NCBI RefSeq assembly: GCF_037969875.1
Contig: NZ_CP150218.1
Span: forward strand, 2,666,001-2,730,000
DNA length: 64,000 nt
Direction of reading: 5' to 3'
DNA from: Paenibacillus sp. FSL R7-0337
GTDB lineage: Bacteria > Bacillota > Bacilli > Paenibacillales > Paenibacillaceae
Positions within the stretch are counted from its first letter, which is position 1. Each line of letters starts with the position of its first letter. Below the pieces are notes generated by a model that did no database searches, was not told where the DNA came from, and saw only the letters and a program-made list of their open reading frames with translations. Below, piece by piece: positions 7,617 to 16,581 of the stretch. The position numbers and the translations under genes were made by a program.

Positions 7617-9374
7617 TTACTGGACGAGCTCTTGAATTGTTCGAAGTTCGTCAGCAGACAAATTGTAAAGACGTGACACAATTCGATCAATTGCGTCATA
7701 ATCTCCCAATTCATACATTCGCTTTAACTCTTCACAATCCTCTTTTGTTACTTCAACAGGAAGCCGAATTTTACGTAAATACTGAGCCTGGTACCTAAGG
7801 TAATCGCCACGCATCTTAGTGGCATACGACCAGATGAAGAACTTTATTATCGAGCTTACTAGCAATGCCTGCAATGCCTTGATGTCCCAAGTCCCTGCAG
7901 TAATATAATACAAACTGTGCTCAGGGTAGAAGTTACCCTCATCTAATACGATCAGATTTTTGAGTTTGATATCTGGTATCAGCAACTTGGGTTCACTAAG
8001 GCGCTCCGGGAAAATACGGTCTATCGTCTTATACCACTTGGTTGGATTCTTCTTAGCAGTACTTCGGGAGCGAAGCAACTCTTCGTGAAGCATGAAGTAT
8101 GCTCTTAGCTTCGGGAACTTTTCCAAATCAACAAGCGAACCGTCATCGTTATAGGGATTGATCACATAATGCCCACTCCAAGAAATGAACCCCTGAGTTA
8201 TATCATCTTTGATCACTGTTGGCAAAATCACTTCTGGCTCGATATCCACATTCTCCAGTTTTATTACATAAATAGCCGTTGCACCTGTAGCAACACCAAT
8301 ACCAATCGTAATGTTATGTGGAAGCTCAGAAATTAGTGGATGGTTTGACTCGACCTTTTTAAGTAACTCTCGGGCAAGTTCTCCGTTGAGAATCCAAGGG
8401 TCGCTACCGTGAAACCATTCTTTAATTGTGTGCGTCTCAATAAGATCAGTTTCGATATCCTGACCCTTGATAAGATAATCCCTAGCTAGTTGTAGATACT
8501 GTTCAGATACTTCATCCATTTTAAGCGTCCGAGCCTCTCCTCTTGGTGCATTACGGAACGTAAATATACATGGGTAAGCGGACACTTCATCAATAAATGG
8601 CTGAGAGTTATGGATGTCAAGGTAATGCATGACATGATACTGTTCACTGACTAATTTGCGAATATCCTTACCATAACGATTCTTCGTGAATCGGTCAGTG
8701 CAAATAAAACTAAGACATCCATTTCCATTTAACATCTCAAGGCTGTGTTCAATGAAAGCAACATAGATATCTGCTCGATCAAACAAAGTCTTATATGTCG
8801 TTCTGTATTTTTTAGCGACCTTTTCTTCGATATTTTCGATACGAATGTATGGCGGGTTACCGACTATAAAGTCGAAGTGCTGCTCAACTGGTTTATTCCA
8901 GAACAGAAAGTCAGTCTGCACAAGCCACTTGTCGAGTAGGCGTTTACTGAATTGAGCAGAAATCCCTTTTTTAAGAAACACTTCGGTAAGTGATTCAATC
9001 AAATACTCATGCTTTTCTTCATTTAATTCAATTGAACGAATAGCATTATGAAGTAAGTTATATAACTTATCTTCATCACTAAAAGCTTCATTTCCAAGAT
9101 GGTTAATTACCGATTCTAAAAGCCGCTCAACTGCTGGAATTAAAAATGCACCATGCCCCGTAGATGGCTCAAGGAAGGACTTTTCATATAATGGAGAACT
9201 TGCAGTGTAGCCAGCCAGATCAAGGATTAGAGCAACAATCTCAGGCTTTGTATAATAAGATCCCGACTTCTTCTTCATTATCTCATCAAGGATAATGCCG
9301 GAAGCAGTTTGGATGGAACCGAGTAAGGTTTTTTGAGTAGGCTGATTCTGTTCTAATCTTAAACTGTTCATCAT
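7617..9374 (-). CDS. N6-adenine DNA methyltransferase of the XhoI/PaeR7I-type system
   Basis: About 585 residues. Motif I, FLEPSTGHGAFL, binds S-adenosylmethionine, and motif IV, DFIVGNPPYIRIE, is the NPPY catalytic motif of adenine-N6 enzymes. The large C-terminal part carries target recognition (TIGIGVATGATAIYVI region). The frame opens at a GTG at 9383, but AGAAAGGTG spans that codon. It works as a ribosome binding site for the ATG at 9374, which I take as start. It lies directly upstream of its cognate endonuclease and should protect CTCGAG sites. Confidence 0.9.
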   Translation of the reverse strand: MMNSLRLEQNQPTQKTLLGSIQTASGIILDEIMKKKSGSYYTKPEIVALILDLAGYTASSPLYEKSFLEPSTGHGAFLIPAVERLLESVINHLGNEAFSDEDKLYNLLHNAIRSIELNEEKHEYLIESLTEVFLKKGISAQFSKRLLDKWLVQTDFLFWNKPVEQHFDFIVGNPPYIRIENIEEKVAKKYRTTYKTLFDRADIYVAFIEHSLEMLNGNGCLSFICTDRFTKNRYGKDIRKLVSEQYHVMHYLDIHNSQPFIDEVSAYPCIFTFRNAPRGEARTLKMDEVSEQYLQLARDYLIKGQDIETDLIETHTIKEWFHGSDPWILNGELARELLKKVESNHPLISELPHNITIGIGVATGATAIYVIKLENVDIEPEVILPTVIKDDITQGFISWSGHYVINPYNDDGSLVDLEKFPKLRAYFMLHEELLRSRSTAKKNPTKWYKTIDRIFPERLSEPKLLIPDIKLKNLIVLDEGNFYPEHSLYYITAGTWDIKALQALLVSSIIKFFIWSYATKMRGDYLRYQAQYLRKIRLPVEVTKEDCEELKRMYELGDYDAIDRIVSRLYNLSADELRTIQELVQ

Positions 9375-9543
9375 AAATTGCACCTTTCTTCGACAAAAAT
9401 CTTATTCCAATGATACCATACGGCCGACAACCTTAATACTTTACCTTAAGGAAGATCGGTGATAAAGGGATTGTAAAAATACCCTTCAAAGGTGATTCCC
9501 CTGAAAGGTAAACTTAATTGTTTTTTATGACCTATCTTGCTCT

Positions 9544-9822
9544 TATAGCCTAACTAAACTTAACCCATTCGTATTTTCTCTGACACGGAAACGCCTCAGC
9601 TGCAGATCGACTTTGGTCACTATGCCGCGAATTTCCTTAGGCTCGAACGGATTAAGACCTCAAATGTTGCTTCTACTTCCTGATGGTAAGATTGAGCTAC
9701 AACTGCCGCGATGTTTTGAATCTCCTCTTCGGCTATCGTCGGTTTCTCACGGCGATTCTGCACTTTATAATTTTGAACGATTCGATTTTATGCTCAGGTA
9801 AGATCATACGTGACGACTCCAT
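9544..9822 (-). pseudogene. Frameshifted YolD-like gene
   Basis: Three minus-strand frames join into one YolD-like protein: MESSRMILPEHKIESFKII, then KPTIAEEEIQNIAAVVAQSY and HQEVEATFEV, then NPFEPKEIRGIVTKVDLQLR. The last piece is the diagnostic YolD C-terminal motif. Two frameshifts (near 9730 and 9645) break it. YolD proteins are usually encoded with a Y-family polymerase (UvrX/ImuB type) under LexA control. No polymerase gene remains here, but a LexA box does (9870). Confidence 0.75.
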
Positions 9823-9869
9823 AAACAGTTATCTTCAAGCTTGTGACCCAAGACTAACGCCCTAAAAAC

Positions 9870-9883
9870 AGAACAAATGTTCT
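9870..9883. promoter_or_regulatory. LexA (SOS) box
   Basis: AGAACAAATGTTCT is a perfect palindrome matching the Gram-positive GAAC-N4-GTTC SOS box. It lies 48 bases upstream of the YolD-like pseudogene, exactly where the family normally carries one. This supports the pseudogene identification. Confidence 0.75.
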
Positions 9884-9927
9884 AACTTAAGTAGATTGGA
9901 TCGATCTTAAAACTGCAACAAAGATGT

Positions 9928-10836
9928 TTAGAACTTGTCCTTGTGATGTTGGCGATGCCACTGAAGGTACGGAAGGTTTCTATCGTCTACGGGAATAACG
10001 TCCGTGTCATAAACGTTCAAGAACCGTTTCGTTGTTGTATCAAGGGAAGGGGAGATCATTATCTTGCCTGAATCCTGGAATGAGATAAACCCTTTATCGA
10101 ATAGGGAGTCATGGTTTGGACAGAGCAAGAATCCGTTATACGGATCGATCCGCTCGTCTGACAAATCACACTTACTCCAAGGCTTGATGTGGCTTCCAAT
10201 CAGGAACCGCTCATCGGCAATGCTGCATAGTCGGCATTTATCGCTTAATTTTAACAAATCCCGCTTGAACTTACCTTGACCGATCCGAACTTTGATTAAC
10301 TGCTCTTTTTCGGTAGAGGATAACGGCATGGAATTAACTTCTTTAGCTAAGTCCTCCATTTCTTTAACCGTATCCTGCTGCAACCTCCAATTGCTGTAAG
10401 GGTAGGTGTTCAACTGCTCTTGCGGGATTAGCTCATAAATGAATTCCTTCTTTAACTCTACATAAGTCACGACTTGCTGTTTGTCAGCTAATGCTCTCGG
10501 GATAAAGGTAAAGTAGCAGTACTTAGGAACGAACCCCTTATGCTCGTAGTATGTTCGAACCAATAAGACATGGCTTACTTTGGAAGGAAGATTCTTCGAG
10601 GGATTAACTGTAGCACCATCGGTTTCGTCATCTTTACCTTCATAGTGCCAGCGAACGGTAATTTTAATTGATTCATCATTATCCCCATGTACGAAGTGGG
10701 TTTGTCCTTCACCATCATCCTTGGGATTTTTCGCACCGTTATCCTTTAGCAACTGCTTTGCTCGTTCCATACCCAACTTATGAAGCCATCCGTTTACAAC
10801 AGGATCTTTCCCTGTTGGTATACTTGAAATTGTCAT
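9928..10836 (-). CDS. HNH endonuclease (restriction-type)
   Basis: 302 residues. The C-terminal HNH domain (about 190-265) has CRLC, SHIKPWSKCDLSDERIDPYN, GFLLCPNHDSLFDKGFISF, with the two histidines, the asparagine and paired cysteines in place. This form is typical of HNH restriction enzymes. The N-terminal 180 residues match no family I recognise. GGAG lies nine bases before the ATG. It stands alone between decayed genes, near the restriction-modification pair. A modification-dependent or phage-targeting role is possible but unproven. Confidence 0.8.
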   Translation of the reverse strand: MTISSIPTGKDPVVNGWLHKLGMERAKQLLKDNGAKNPKDDGEGQTHFVHGDNDESIKITVRWHYEGKDDETDGATVNPSKNLPSKVSHVLLVRTYYEHKGFVPKYCYFTFIPRALADKQQVVTYVELKKEFIYELIPQEQLNTYPYSNWRLQQDTVKEMEDLAKEVNSMPLSSTEKEQLIKVRIGQGKFKRDLLKLSDKCRLCSIADERFLIGSHIKPWSKCDLSDERIDPYNGFLLCPNHDSLFDKGFISFQDSGKIMISPSLDTTTKRFLNVYDTDVIPVDDRNLPYLQWHRQHHKDKF

Positions 10837-11000
10837 CTATAAAATCTCCATCTCGTTTAGTCTGATTGTTCCAGACTTACTACACCACATTTTACCACAC
10901 CGCTCATTTTCTCGGTTAACGAGATGTGCTGGGAATTAGACTTCATACGGACAATTCAAACTGATATTATTCGTTATGTTTGCTACGAGCGGTTAATCCG

Positions 11001-11042
11001 AAAACAAAGCCCCAAGTAACTCCAGCTGGAGACTTGGGGCTT
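11001..11042 (-). terminator. Strong intrinsic terminator
   Basis: AAGCCCCAAGT (11007-11017) pairs with ACTTGGGGCTT (11032-11042), with a palindromic CTCCAGCTGGAG inside. TTTGTTTT follows on the minus strand. It closes the decayed gene region at 11049-11633. Confidence 0.8.
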
Positions 11043-11048
11043 CGTTCA

Positions 11049-11633
11049 TTATGCGTTTTTCATCTGAGCGATGACTGTGTCGGTATACTTGGCTGGATAT
11101 TTCGAACACTGTCCTGCCACTAAACGTCTTATGAAGCTTACGTGAAGCGCAGCGGGCATAAGGTGTCCGTTTCGTTACATGATTTGCCAATTGAAGCTTT
11201 GCCTGGACAAGTGAATAATTGCCCCGGCTGTCATTCCCTTACCGTACCGGTTCACGATATGGGCATAGAAGAAATCCTCTTCAATATCGTACTGATCGCC
11301 ATTGTTCATACGTTCGATCTCCTCTACAGCGAGTTAACTGATTTGTTAAAGCTCCAAACCTGTATGAATCCCGAAAAACATCTTGTGCTTGTCGTGAAGC
11401 TTATCGTAGTCGATGTCCTTTAAGGTAATTCGATCAAACAACAGGAAGTGCTGTCGAACTGCATCTGCCGTGCGATCCTCGAATTCAGGTCGCACATCAA
11501 TTATGTGCTGACAGAAACGATTTTGCTCTTCGCGCTTTTGACCGTGCTGCGTTGCGGCGATCATTTTGCGCCATTCGAACAGCAATGATGCCGTGATGAC
11601 GTCCTCGGCTTCAGACCAGTCGCGTGTCCTCAA
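11049..11633 (-). pseudogene. Frameshifted gene of unknown function
   Basis: The minus strand carries protein-like segments in different frames. They are RTRDWSEAEDVITASLLFEW to FFGIHTGLEL (11633-11346), then MNNGDQYDIE (from an ATG at 11310 with a GGAG site), then EDFFYAHIVNRYGKGMTAGA in another frame, and finally LHVSFIRRLVAGQCSKYPAK and YTDTVIAQMKNA ending at 11049 just before a strong terminator. The pieces look like one or two genes broken by frameshifts. The first piece could still be a short gene starting at TTG. No family is recognised. Confidence 0.5.
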
Positions 11634-11747
11634 AACGAATCAACTCCATTCCGTTTAATATATCATCAATAATACCATATTTATAAAGGTATTTAAATAT
11701 GAACTTTAAAATATATAGACTGTATTTGTTTTAAAAATATTTTTATA

Positions 11748-11776
11748 TTGACACCATTAGTAACGAAAAATATAAT
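11748..11776 (+). promoter_or_regulatory. Perfect sigma-A promoter
   Basis: TTGACA (11748-11753), a 17-base spacer and TATAAT (11771-11776) match the vegetative consensus exactly. The plus-strand gene at 11834 follows after a leader of about 50 bases. Confidence 0.85.
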
Positions 11777-11833
11777 ATTAATATAATACCCATGGTAATA
11801 AACCGAAAATCATAATAGAAAGAGTGATGACAA

Positions 11834-12301
11834 ATGGCACAGGTGTTCACCCCTCATTTCACCCTCCACGTGATTGCATCCAACCCCCACCCGAAGCAAA
11901 CCGAATATCGGGTCGGTCGAGGATACGAACAATGGGACACGCAAGTCTCCATCCGTAAGACGCAGATGGTCTACCAAGGCAAGGTTGCAGGAAAGGTCGT
12001 TCCTTCCTTCCCCGAGAACACACTTGATGTGGTCGCGGTTAACCACGCAATGGATCTGCTCTCCAAAGGGTGGGGCGTTTACGCTAAGAACAAGCGTAAC
12101 GTGGTCATCGTCAAAAAGCTCAACTCAGGTCAAACAGAGGATCAGCTATGTGAACTAGCTGAAGATGAAGTCTTCGACTTCTATACCGATCTCTACCCTA
12201 ATCAGGTGGTTGAGACAATGGAACGCAAACGTGAGAAGCTTGATGGCGATCTTGTAGCATTCGTTTTTGACGTCAACATTGGATTCAATACACAAGTGTA
12301 A
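11834..12301 (+). CDS. Hypothetical protein (155 aa)
   Basis: 155 residues beginning MAQVFTPHFTLHVIASNPHP. It has no signal peptide or membrane segment and no motif I recognise. It is one of the few plus-strand genes in the element. It has its own consensus promoter and a terminator, so it is an independent, probably strongly expressed unit. G+C is higher than in its flanks. The C-terminal half is acidic (EDQLCELAEDEVFDFYTDLYP). Function unknown. Confidence 0.7.
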   Translation: MAQVFTPHFTLHVIASNPHPKQTEYRVGRGYEQWDTQVSIRKTQMVYQGKVAGKVVPSFPENTLDVVAVNHAMDLLSKGWGVYAKNKRNVVIVKKLNSGQTEDQLCELAEDEVFDFYTDLYPNQVVETMERKREKLDGDLVAFVFDVNIGFNTQV

Positions 12302-12310
12302 ACCAAAAGA

Positions 12311-12340
12311 AGAACCTCTCCGTACTTCAGGAGAGGTTCT
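12311..12340. terminator. Bidirectional hairpin between convergent genes
   Basis: AGAACCTCTCC (12311-12321) pairs perfectly with GGAGAGGTTCT (12330-12340). T tracts are short on both sides. It separates the convergent genes at 11834 and 12369. Confidence 0.7.
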
Positions 12341-12368
12341 TTAGCTTGTTGAGGTTGGTATGTTCCCC

Positions 12369-13397
12369 TTACGATACGCTCTCAGCAGTTTCCCCCACAA
12401 CAATCTCAATCTTTTCGGCCTTGTTTCCGTTTCTAAAGGCAGAGTTACCTTCAAGCTTGTCCAGCAAAACCTTTCGAGCCGCCTTATAAGCGTCTCCAAT
12501 CATTCCAAGCCGGATCAGGAAAAGCCTAAAAGTGAATTTGTCATTGTCGGTATCCTTGGACTTGGACGAAGCATACTTCAATGTCTTTGCTGTTTGGTTC
12601 AACAAGTCAACGAACTGTGTGTATGCCTGAACCTTTTCGGTGGTCGGCTCACCTTGGAAGAACTTAAAAGTGAGCTTCCTGCTGTCAAAGTCGAAGGTGA
12701 TGCCTGGACAGAAGTTACTCACTTCCGAGATTTTAGCCATCAGCTTCTCACTGGTGTCGACTGTCTGTTCGTGGATCGACACGATGAAGACATCCTCGAT
12801 AATGTTCCCATCGTAGCCGAGGGCTTTCGCCATGAGTGTTTGGCGGCTGTAAATCAGGTTCGCCAAGTTTCGCAAGGTAAGTCCTGTATGATCCCCCATA
12901 GGAACGGTGATTTCAAGATCGGTGATGCTTGGCTCGGCTTGATCGGAAGGAGTTGTTGGTTCTAAGGAAGATTCGGACTCAGCAGGATCGACATCGGCAG
13001 GTGGAATAGGATCGTTTGGATCGTCGGCATCTAAGGAGCCTTCCCGATGGAATGGATCGGCGGGAGCTACAGGTGCCTCAAGCACGTCTGAAGAAACAGG
13101 GGCGTTGGGAGCTTCCGACTCAGAAGGGTCAGCAGACGCGGCAGGATCGACAGAGTCGGCAGGATAGGAGTGATCAGAGAGTTCAATTACCCCCTCGATA
13201 TGAGAGCCACTTAACAGGGTTTTAAGCTCAACTTCGTTTCCTTCGTGGTTTGTTACCTTTCCTGCCTGATCGACCACGTAGACACCGTTAGGAGTCTCAA
13301 ATTCGTACGCGAAACTAGGGGCTCCCATATACTTTGGCTTTACTACGAAGTGTTTACCCAACGCTTTGACGATTTCTTTTCTGTTCTTTCTGTTCAT
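12369..13397 (-). CDS. Hypothetical protein with acidic Pro/Ser/Asp-rich linker
   Basis: 342 residues from the ATG at 13397, supported by GGAGGT. Residues about 1-85 form a small domain (FVVKPKYMGAPSFAYEFETP). About 90-170 is a low-complexity linker rich in Asp, Pro, Ser and Ala. The C-terminal 170 residues form a folded domain (LTLRNLANLIYSRQTLMAKA to LFLIRLGMIGDAYKAARKVL). There is no signal peptide, so it is cytoplasmic. The linker is unusually G+C-rich for the element. No family recognised. Confidence 0.7.
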   Translation of the reverse strand: MNRKNRKEIVKALGKHFVVKPKYMGAPSFAYEFETPNGVYVVDQAGKVTNHEGNEVELKTLLSGSHIEGVIELSDHSYPADSVDPAASADPSESEAPNAPVSSDVLEAPVAPADPFHREGSLDADDPNDPIPPADVDPAESESSLEPTTPSDQAEPSITDLEITVPMGDHTGLTLRNLANLIYSRQTLMAKALGYDGNIIEDVFIVSIHEQTVDTSEKLMAKISEVSNFCPGITFDFDSRKLTFKFFQGEPTTEKVQAYTQFVDLLNQTAKTLKYASSKSKDTDNDKFTFRLFLIRLGMIGDAYKAARKVLLDKLEGNSAFRNGNKAEKIEIVVGETAESVS

Positions 13398-13726
13398 AAC
13401 AACCTCCAATTAGGATTTGTATTATCAACGAATGGGCAAGCACCACCCCTCATTGAGGTTGTAGTTGTTCTACCTTGGATGGGGTATAGATTGCAAGTTA
13501 TTGTTGAGGTTAAGACACTCTACGGCATTCATGGATCTTCCCTACCCTGAAACAACAATAACAAAAGAAATAACTGTCAAATTTCTCGGCAGCTCGGAAG
13601 CCATCTGAATTGTGACTAACCAAATCCTATAATTATCCCTCAGAATTTCTTTTTCTTTAACATAAATCGTCCTAATGTAATTAAGACTCAGGGTGACCTT
13701 CTAACAGGTGAACGGTAAAACAACGC
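13398..13726. other. Intergenic stretch, no gene seen
   Basis: It holds the upstream region of the gene at 12369 and the tail before the terminator at 13727. Open frames here lack ribosome binding sites and family resemblance. Confidence 0.4.
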
Positions 13727-13758
13727 AAAAAAAATCCCGTCTCAAATTGAGTACGGGA
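13727..13758 (-). terminator. Intrinsic terminator
   Basis: TCCCGT (13735-13740) pairs with ACGGGA (13753-13758), with CTCAA/TTGAG inside. Eight T follow on the minus strand. It serves the secreted-protein gene at 13824. Confidence 0.8.
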
Positions 13759-13823
13759 AAATGAAGAAGGAATCAAATTATTCGATTAACCTGGCCTTAA
13801 TCGTACTGAATAAAGGAACAAAT

Positions 13824-14570
13824 TTAGTTCTTAAATCGCTTTAAAAAATTAGCGACTCCATTAGAAACTAATTTCTGATCTTCATAGCTATACAGATCAT
13901 TGTAGCTGGCACTAATAACCTTGCTTGGCACTTTGGTTAAATTTGAAAAATATTGTTTATAAGCCTTATCATAGACTGATTTGCTCACTTCTTTCTTGTT
14001 TACACTGTAGCTTTCTTTTACATCTACTTCGTCAGGATCAGGTAATATTGCGCTAAAAATCTCTTTTTCGCTAAATTTGGTTCCGTTAAAATTAATCTCG
14101 AAAACTTGTGGATAAGCTGCTATAGCGCTACTACCTCCCCCAAATCCTATATAGATATATTTCCCGTTCATTTTATTCTTATAGAGTTGCAGGCCGCGAA
14201 ATTCATCTCGGGGGAAAAATGCTCCCATTCCAACATTAAATATACCTTCCGAAGAATTCTCTAGCTTTCCTTGATAATTAAAGTTAACGACATTTCCATT
14301 TTGGACTGTTATTGCAAAGTTAACACAATCAACTGTTCGGTAAGAACTCCCCTGTATAAGTTCAGGAATACCATCTCGATTTAAATCCACTAAAGTAAAA
14401 TAGTCCTCATTAGAATCCCATTCTCTCGTATCATCCATTAATGCTTTCTTGATATACTCTGAGTATAATGTAGTCCATGATTGTGTAGGTCCCGCCTTTG
14501 CTGAAGTAATTTCAGGAATATTCCCTAATAACACAACCAATGTTAGTACGATGCATGCAGTTCGTTTCAT
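13824..14570 (-). CDS. Secreted protein with an EF-hand/VCBS-like calcium motif
   Basis: 248 residues. The N-terminus MKRTACIVLTLVVLLGNIPE is a signal peptide with likely cleavage after TSAKA. DLNRDGIPEL near residue 70 is the Asp-rich loop seen in dockerin, VCBS and EF-hand repeats and may bind calcium. The rest is unrecognised. AAGGAG precedes the ATG. It is the last of three consecutive exported-protein genes (17361 to 13824) on the minus strand. Confidence 0.75.
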   Translation of the reverse strand: MKRTACIVLTLVVLLGNIPEITSAKAGPTQSWTTLYSEYIKKALMDDTREWDSNEDYFTLVDLNRDGIPELIQGSSYRTVDCVNFAITVQNGNVVNFNYQGKLENSSEGIFNVGMGAFFPRDEFRGLQLYKNKMNGKYIYIGFGGGSSAIAAYPQVFEINFNGTKFSEKEIFSAILPDPDEVDVKESYSVNKKEVSKSVYDKAYKQYFSNLTKVPSKVISASYNDLYSYEDQKLVSNGVANFLKRFKN

Positions 14571-14744
14571 AATTAAAATCTCCTTAATTAATTTTGGATA
14601 AATAAGCTGAACTTAAGCATTATTATTACCAAGATAAAAACGTTCTATCGCCAAGACCATAGTTGTAACCGTATGGTCAGCAAGACCATGCAACCGAAGA
14701 GATCTATTCATAAAAAATGAAATGTTATTCTAAATTCAAAAAAT

Positions 14745-16493
14745 TCAGTGAATCGGGTATTTAATTCCAATTGAAAGGTTCCATGTGTTATCAGGCGAGT
14801 TACCGTAGATATCCAACCCTTGGAGAGCGTATGAAGCATTGGTATTGATCCGTACTGCGGGTTGAGAACTTGTTGATGCATTCGGAGGAACGCTTAGTGC
14901 GTGCATTAATTTAAGGCTCAGATTCGGTTCACTTTCACCAGACAAAACCTCTACAATCATTTGCAAAAATGCAAATTTGTCTCTATCATTCTGTGGAGAA
15001 GAGAGATTTTCCAGTGTTAGAGTACTAATTCCTGAATCATCAACAATAGATAAACTTTGCTGTTTATAATAGCAGATTACTTCGCCGCTCTTATTCGTGA
15101 TTACATATTGATTCCATGAAGCATTTGAGAGTTCAAGTTCCACTGTATAATCGAATTCCTTAGCAATTTCTTTTACTGGTTTGGCAAAGTTATCTATTTT
15201 CGTTATATCATCTAAAGTCGACCAAGTTAACTTAATCGGTTCACCTAAATCAACATCAATATTTACAATCTTATTATGATTATCCCACCCAACCTTTGCG
15301 CCGATTGACTCACTAATGAATCGCAATGGTACATAAGTCGTTCCTGATATTAGAAAAGGGGCATTACTGAAATAAACCTGCTTATTATCTACAAATGCAT
15401 TTTTGCTTCCAATAGCCAATTTTATAGTTCTATTCTGTTTCGTTATCTTAACTGTTTGTGTTGCAGGTTCCCACTCTATTTTTGCGTTAAGACGCTCAAA
15501 GACCCCCCTAAGTGGAATGAATATACTCCCTCCCACATTTCTCGGAAATACATCTCCTTTGGGTATATACTTTCCATTTATTTTAATTCCGTTACTTTCA
15601 AGGTACTTAGGGAGGGACTGTGTCCTGAAGGACCATGTTTTGTTGTACTTGACATGATTGACAAGGTAATCAACAGATACTTTATATTTTTCATCGTATG
15701 AGAGCTCATATGCAGGATATATTAAACCGGACCCTGGAGTATGATAGAGCGGAATTTCTCCTCCTGTGCTATCGGTTACAACTGCATTTATTACACCAAC
15801 TGGAAGAGATGATTGAAGAGAAATGATATATCCTGATTTTTGAATATTAAATTCCTCCAGTGGGTCCGGAATCTCATGACCGTAAAATCCTATAGGGACA
15901 CCTGTCTGTCCATCGTATGGATATACAGATAACGTCTGTTCCTTCTCCATATTAAAAGGTTTATACGCCATATCAAGAACTGCAGTTCCATTTACAATAC
16001 CGATACCAAACTCATATGCATCAGGATCTGTTAACGGCATTCGGTGATAAGCAGTGTTCAGCCACGATTCTATAGCAGCTGAGGCTGTTGCGGCATTGAA
16101 CGTAATTATTTCCGAATCTGCCCCTGCTCCTCCAACCGCTTTCACTCGATCCGGAAAGATTTCCCCAGTAAACCCCGGATTTCCATCAATCTCAGTATGC
16201 GACGACAGTCCTCTATCAGCAGGATGATTCAATATGATATATTTGGCATGATTTACAGCAGCCTTTGAAATATACGGGTTAAGCTTTACGCTCTGAAGTC
16301 CTAACTCCCCCCTGATTTTATTCAAATAATTAAGTGCATCTAATTGATATTGCTCATATTTATAATCCATCTGACCCATTTGTATATTGCTATCTGAAGT
16401 TGATGCAACGGCATATGATGATTTGGATGTAATAAATATAATCATTAAGGTGAGCGCTAAAATTTTCGAAATACGTTTGAATACTCTATCCAT
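14745..16493 (-). CDS. Secreted CAP-domain protein with copper-amine-oxidase-like stalk domain
   Basis: 582 residues. A signal peptide (about 1-28, ending SSYAVAS) is followed by a CAP/SCP domain (about 45-175: ALNYLNKIRGELGLQSVKLN, HAKYIILNHP, IESWLNTAYHRMPLTDPDAY, EFGIGIVNG). An Ig-like linker follows, then a stalk domain (about 300-395: GKYIPKGDVFPRNVGGSIFI, PLRGVFERLNAKIEWE, TYVPLRFISESIGAKVGWDN). The C-terminal 180 residues are unrecognised. CAP plus stalk is common among Paenibacillus exported proteins of unknown role. A decayed relative lies at 36019. Confidence 0.88.
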   Translation of the reverse strand: MDRVFKRISKILALTLMIIFITSKSSYAVASTSDSNIQMGQMDYKYEQYQLDALNYLNKIRGELGLQSVKLNPYISKAAVNHAKYIILNHPADRGLSSHTEIDGNPGFTGEIFPDRVKAVGGAGADSEIITFNAATASAAIESWLNTAYHRMPLTDPDAYEFGIGIVNGTAVLDMAYKPFNMEKEQTLSVYPYDGQTGVPIGFYGHEIPDPLEEFNIQKSGYIISLQSSLPVGVINAVVTDSTGGEIPLYHTPGSGLIYPAYELSYDEKYKVSVDYLVNHVKYNKTWSFRTQSLPKYLESNGIKINGKYIPKGDVFPRNVGGSIFIPLRGVFERLNAKIEWEPATQTVKITKQNRTIKLAIGSKNAFVDNKQVYFSNAPFLISGTTYVPLRFISESIGAKVGWDNHNKIVNIDVDLGEPIKLTWSTLDDITKIDNFAKPVKEIAKEFDYTVELELSNASWNQYVITNKSGEVICYYKQQSLSIVDDSGISTLTLENLSSPQNDRDKFAFLQMIVEVLSGESEPNLSLKLMHALSVPPNASTSSQPAVRINTNASYALQGLDIYGNSPDNTWNLSIGIKYPIH

Positions 16494-16581
16494 CTTTTCT
16501 CCTCCGATTCCCCGTACCTTCCCTACCTGTTAAAAATTTCCACTTTTTCACAAAGGGTCTTCATGTAAATTACATACTTTG

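Noticed and set aside
10993..11190. 65-codon minus-strand frame overlapping the terminator at 11007
   Set aside because: It reads through the terminator hairpin; another frame gives a better protein-like end (YTDTVIAQMKNA) stopping just before it.
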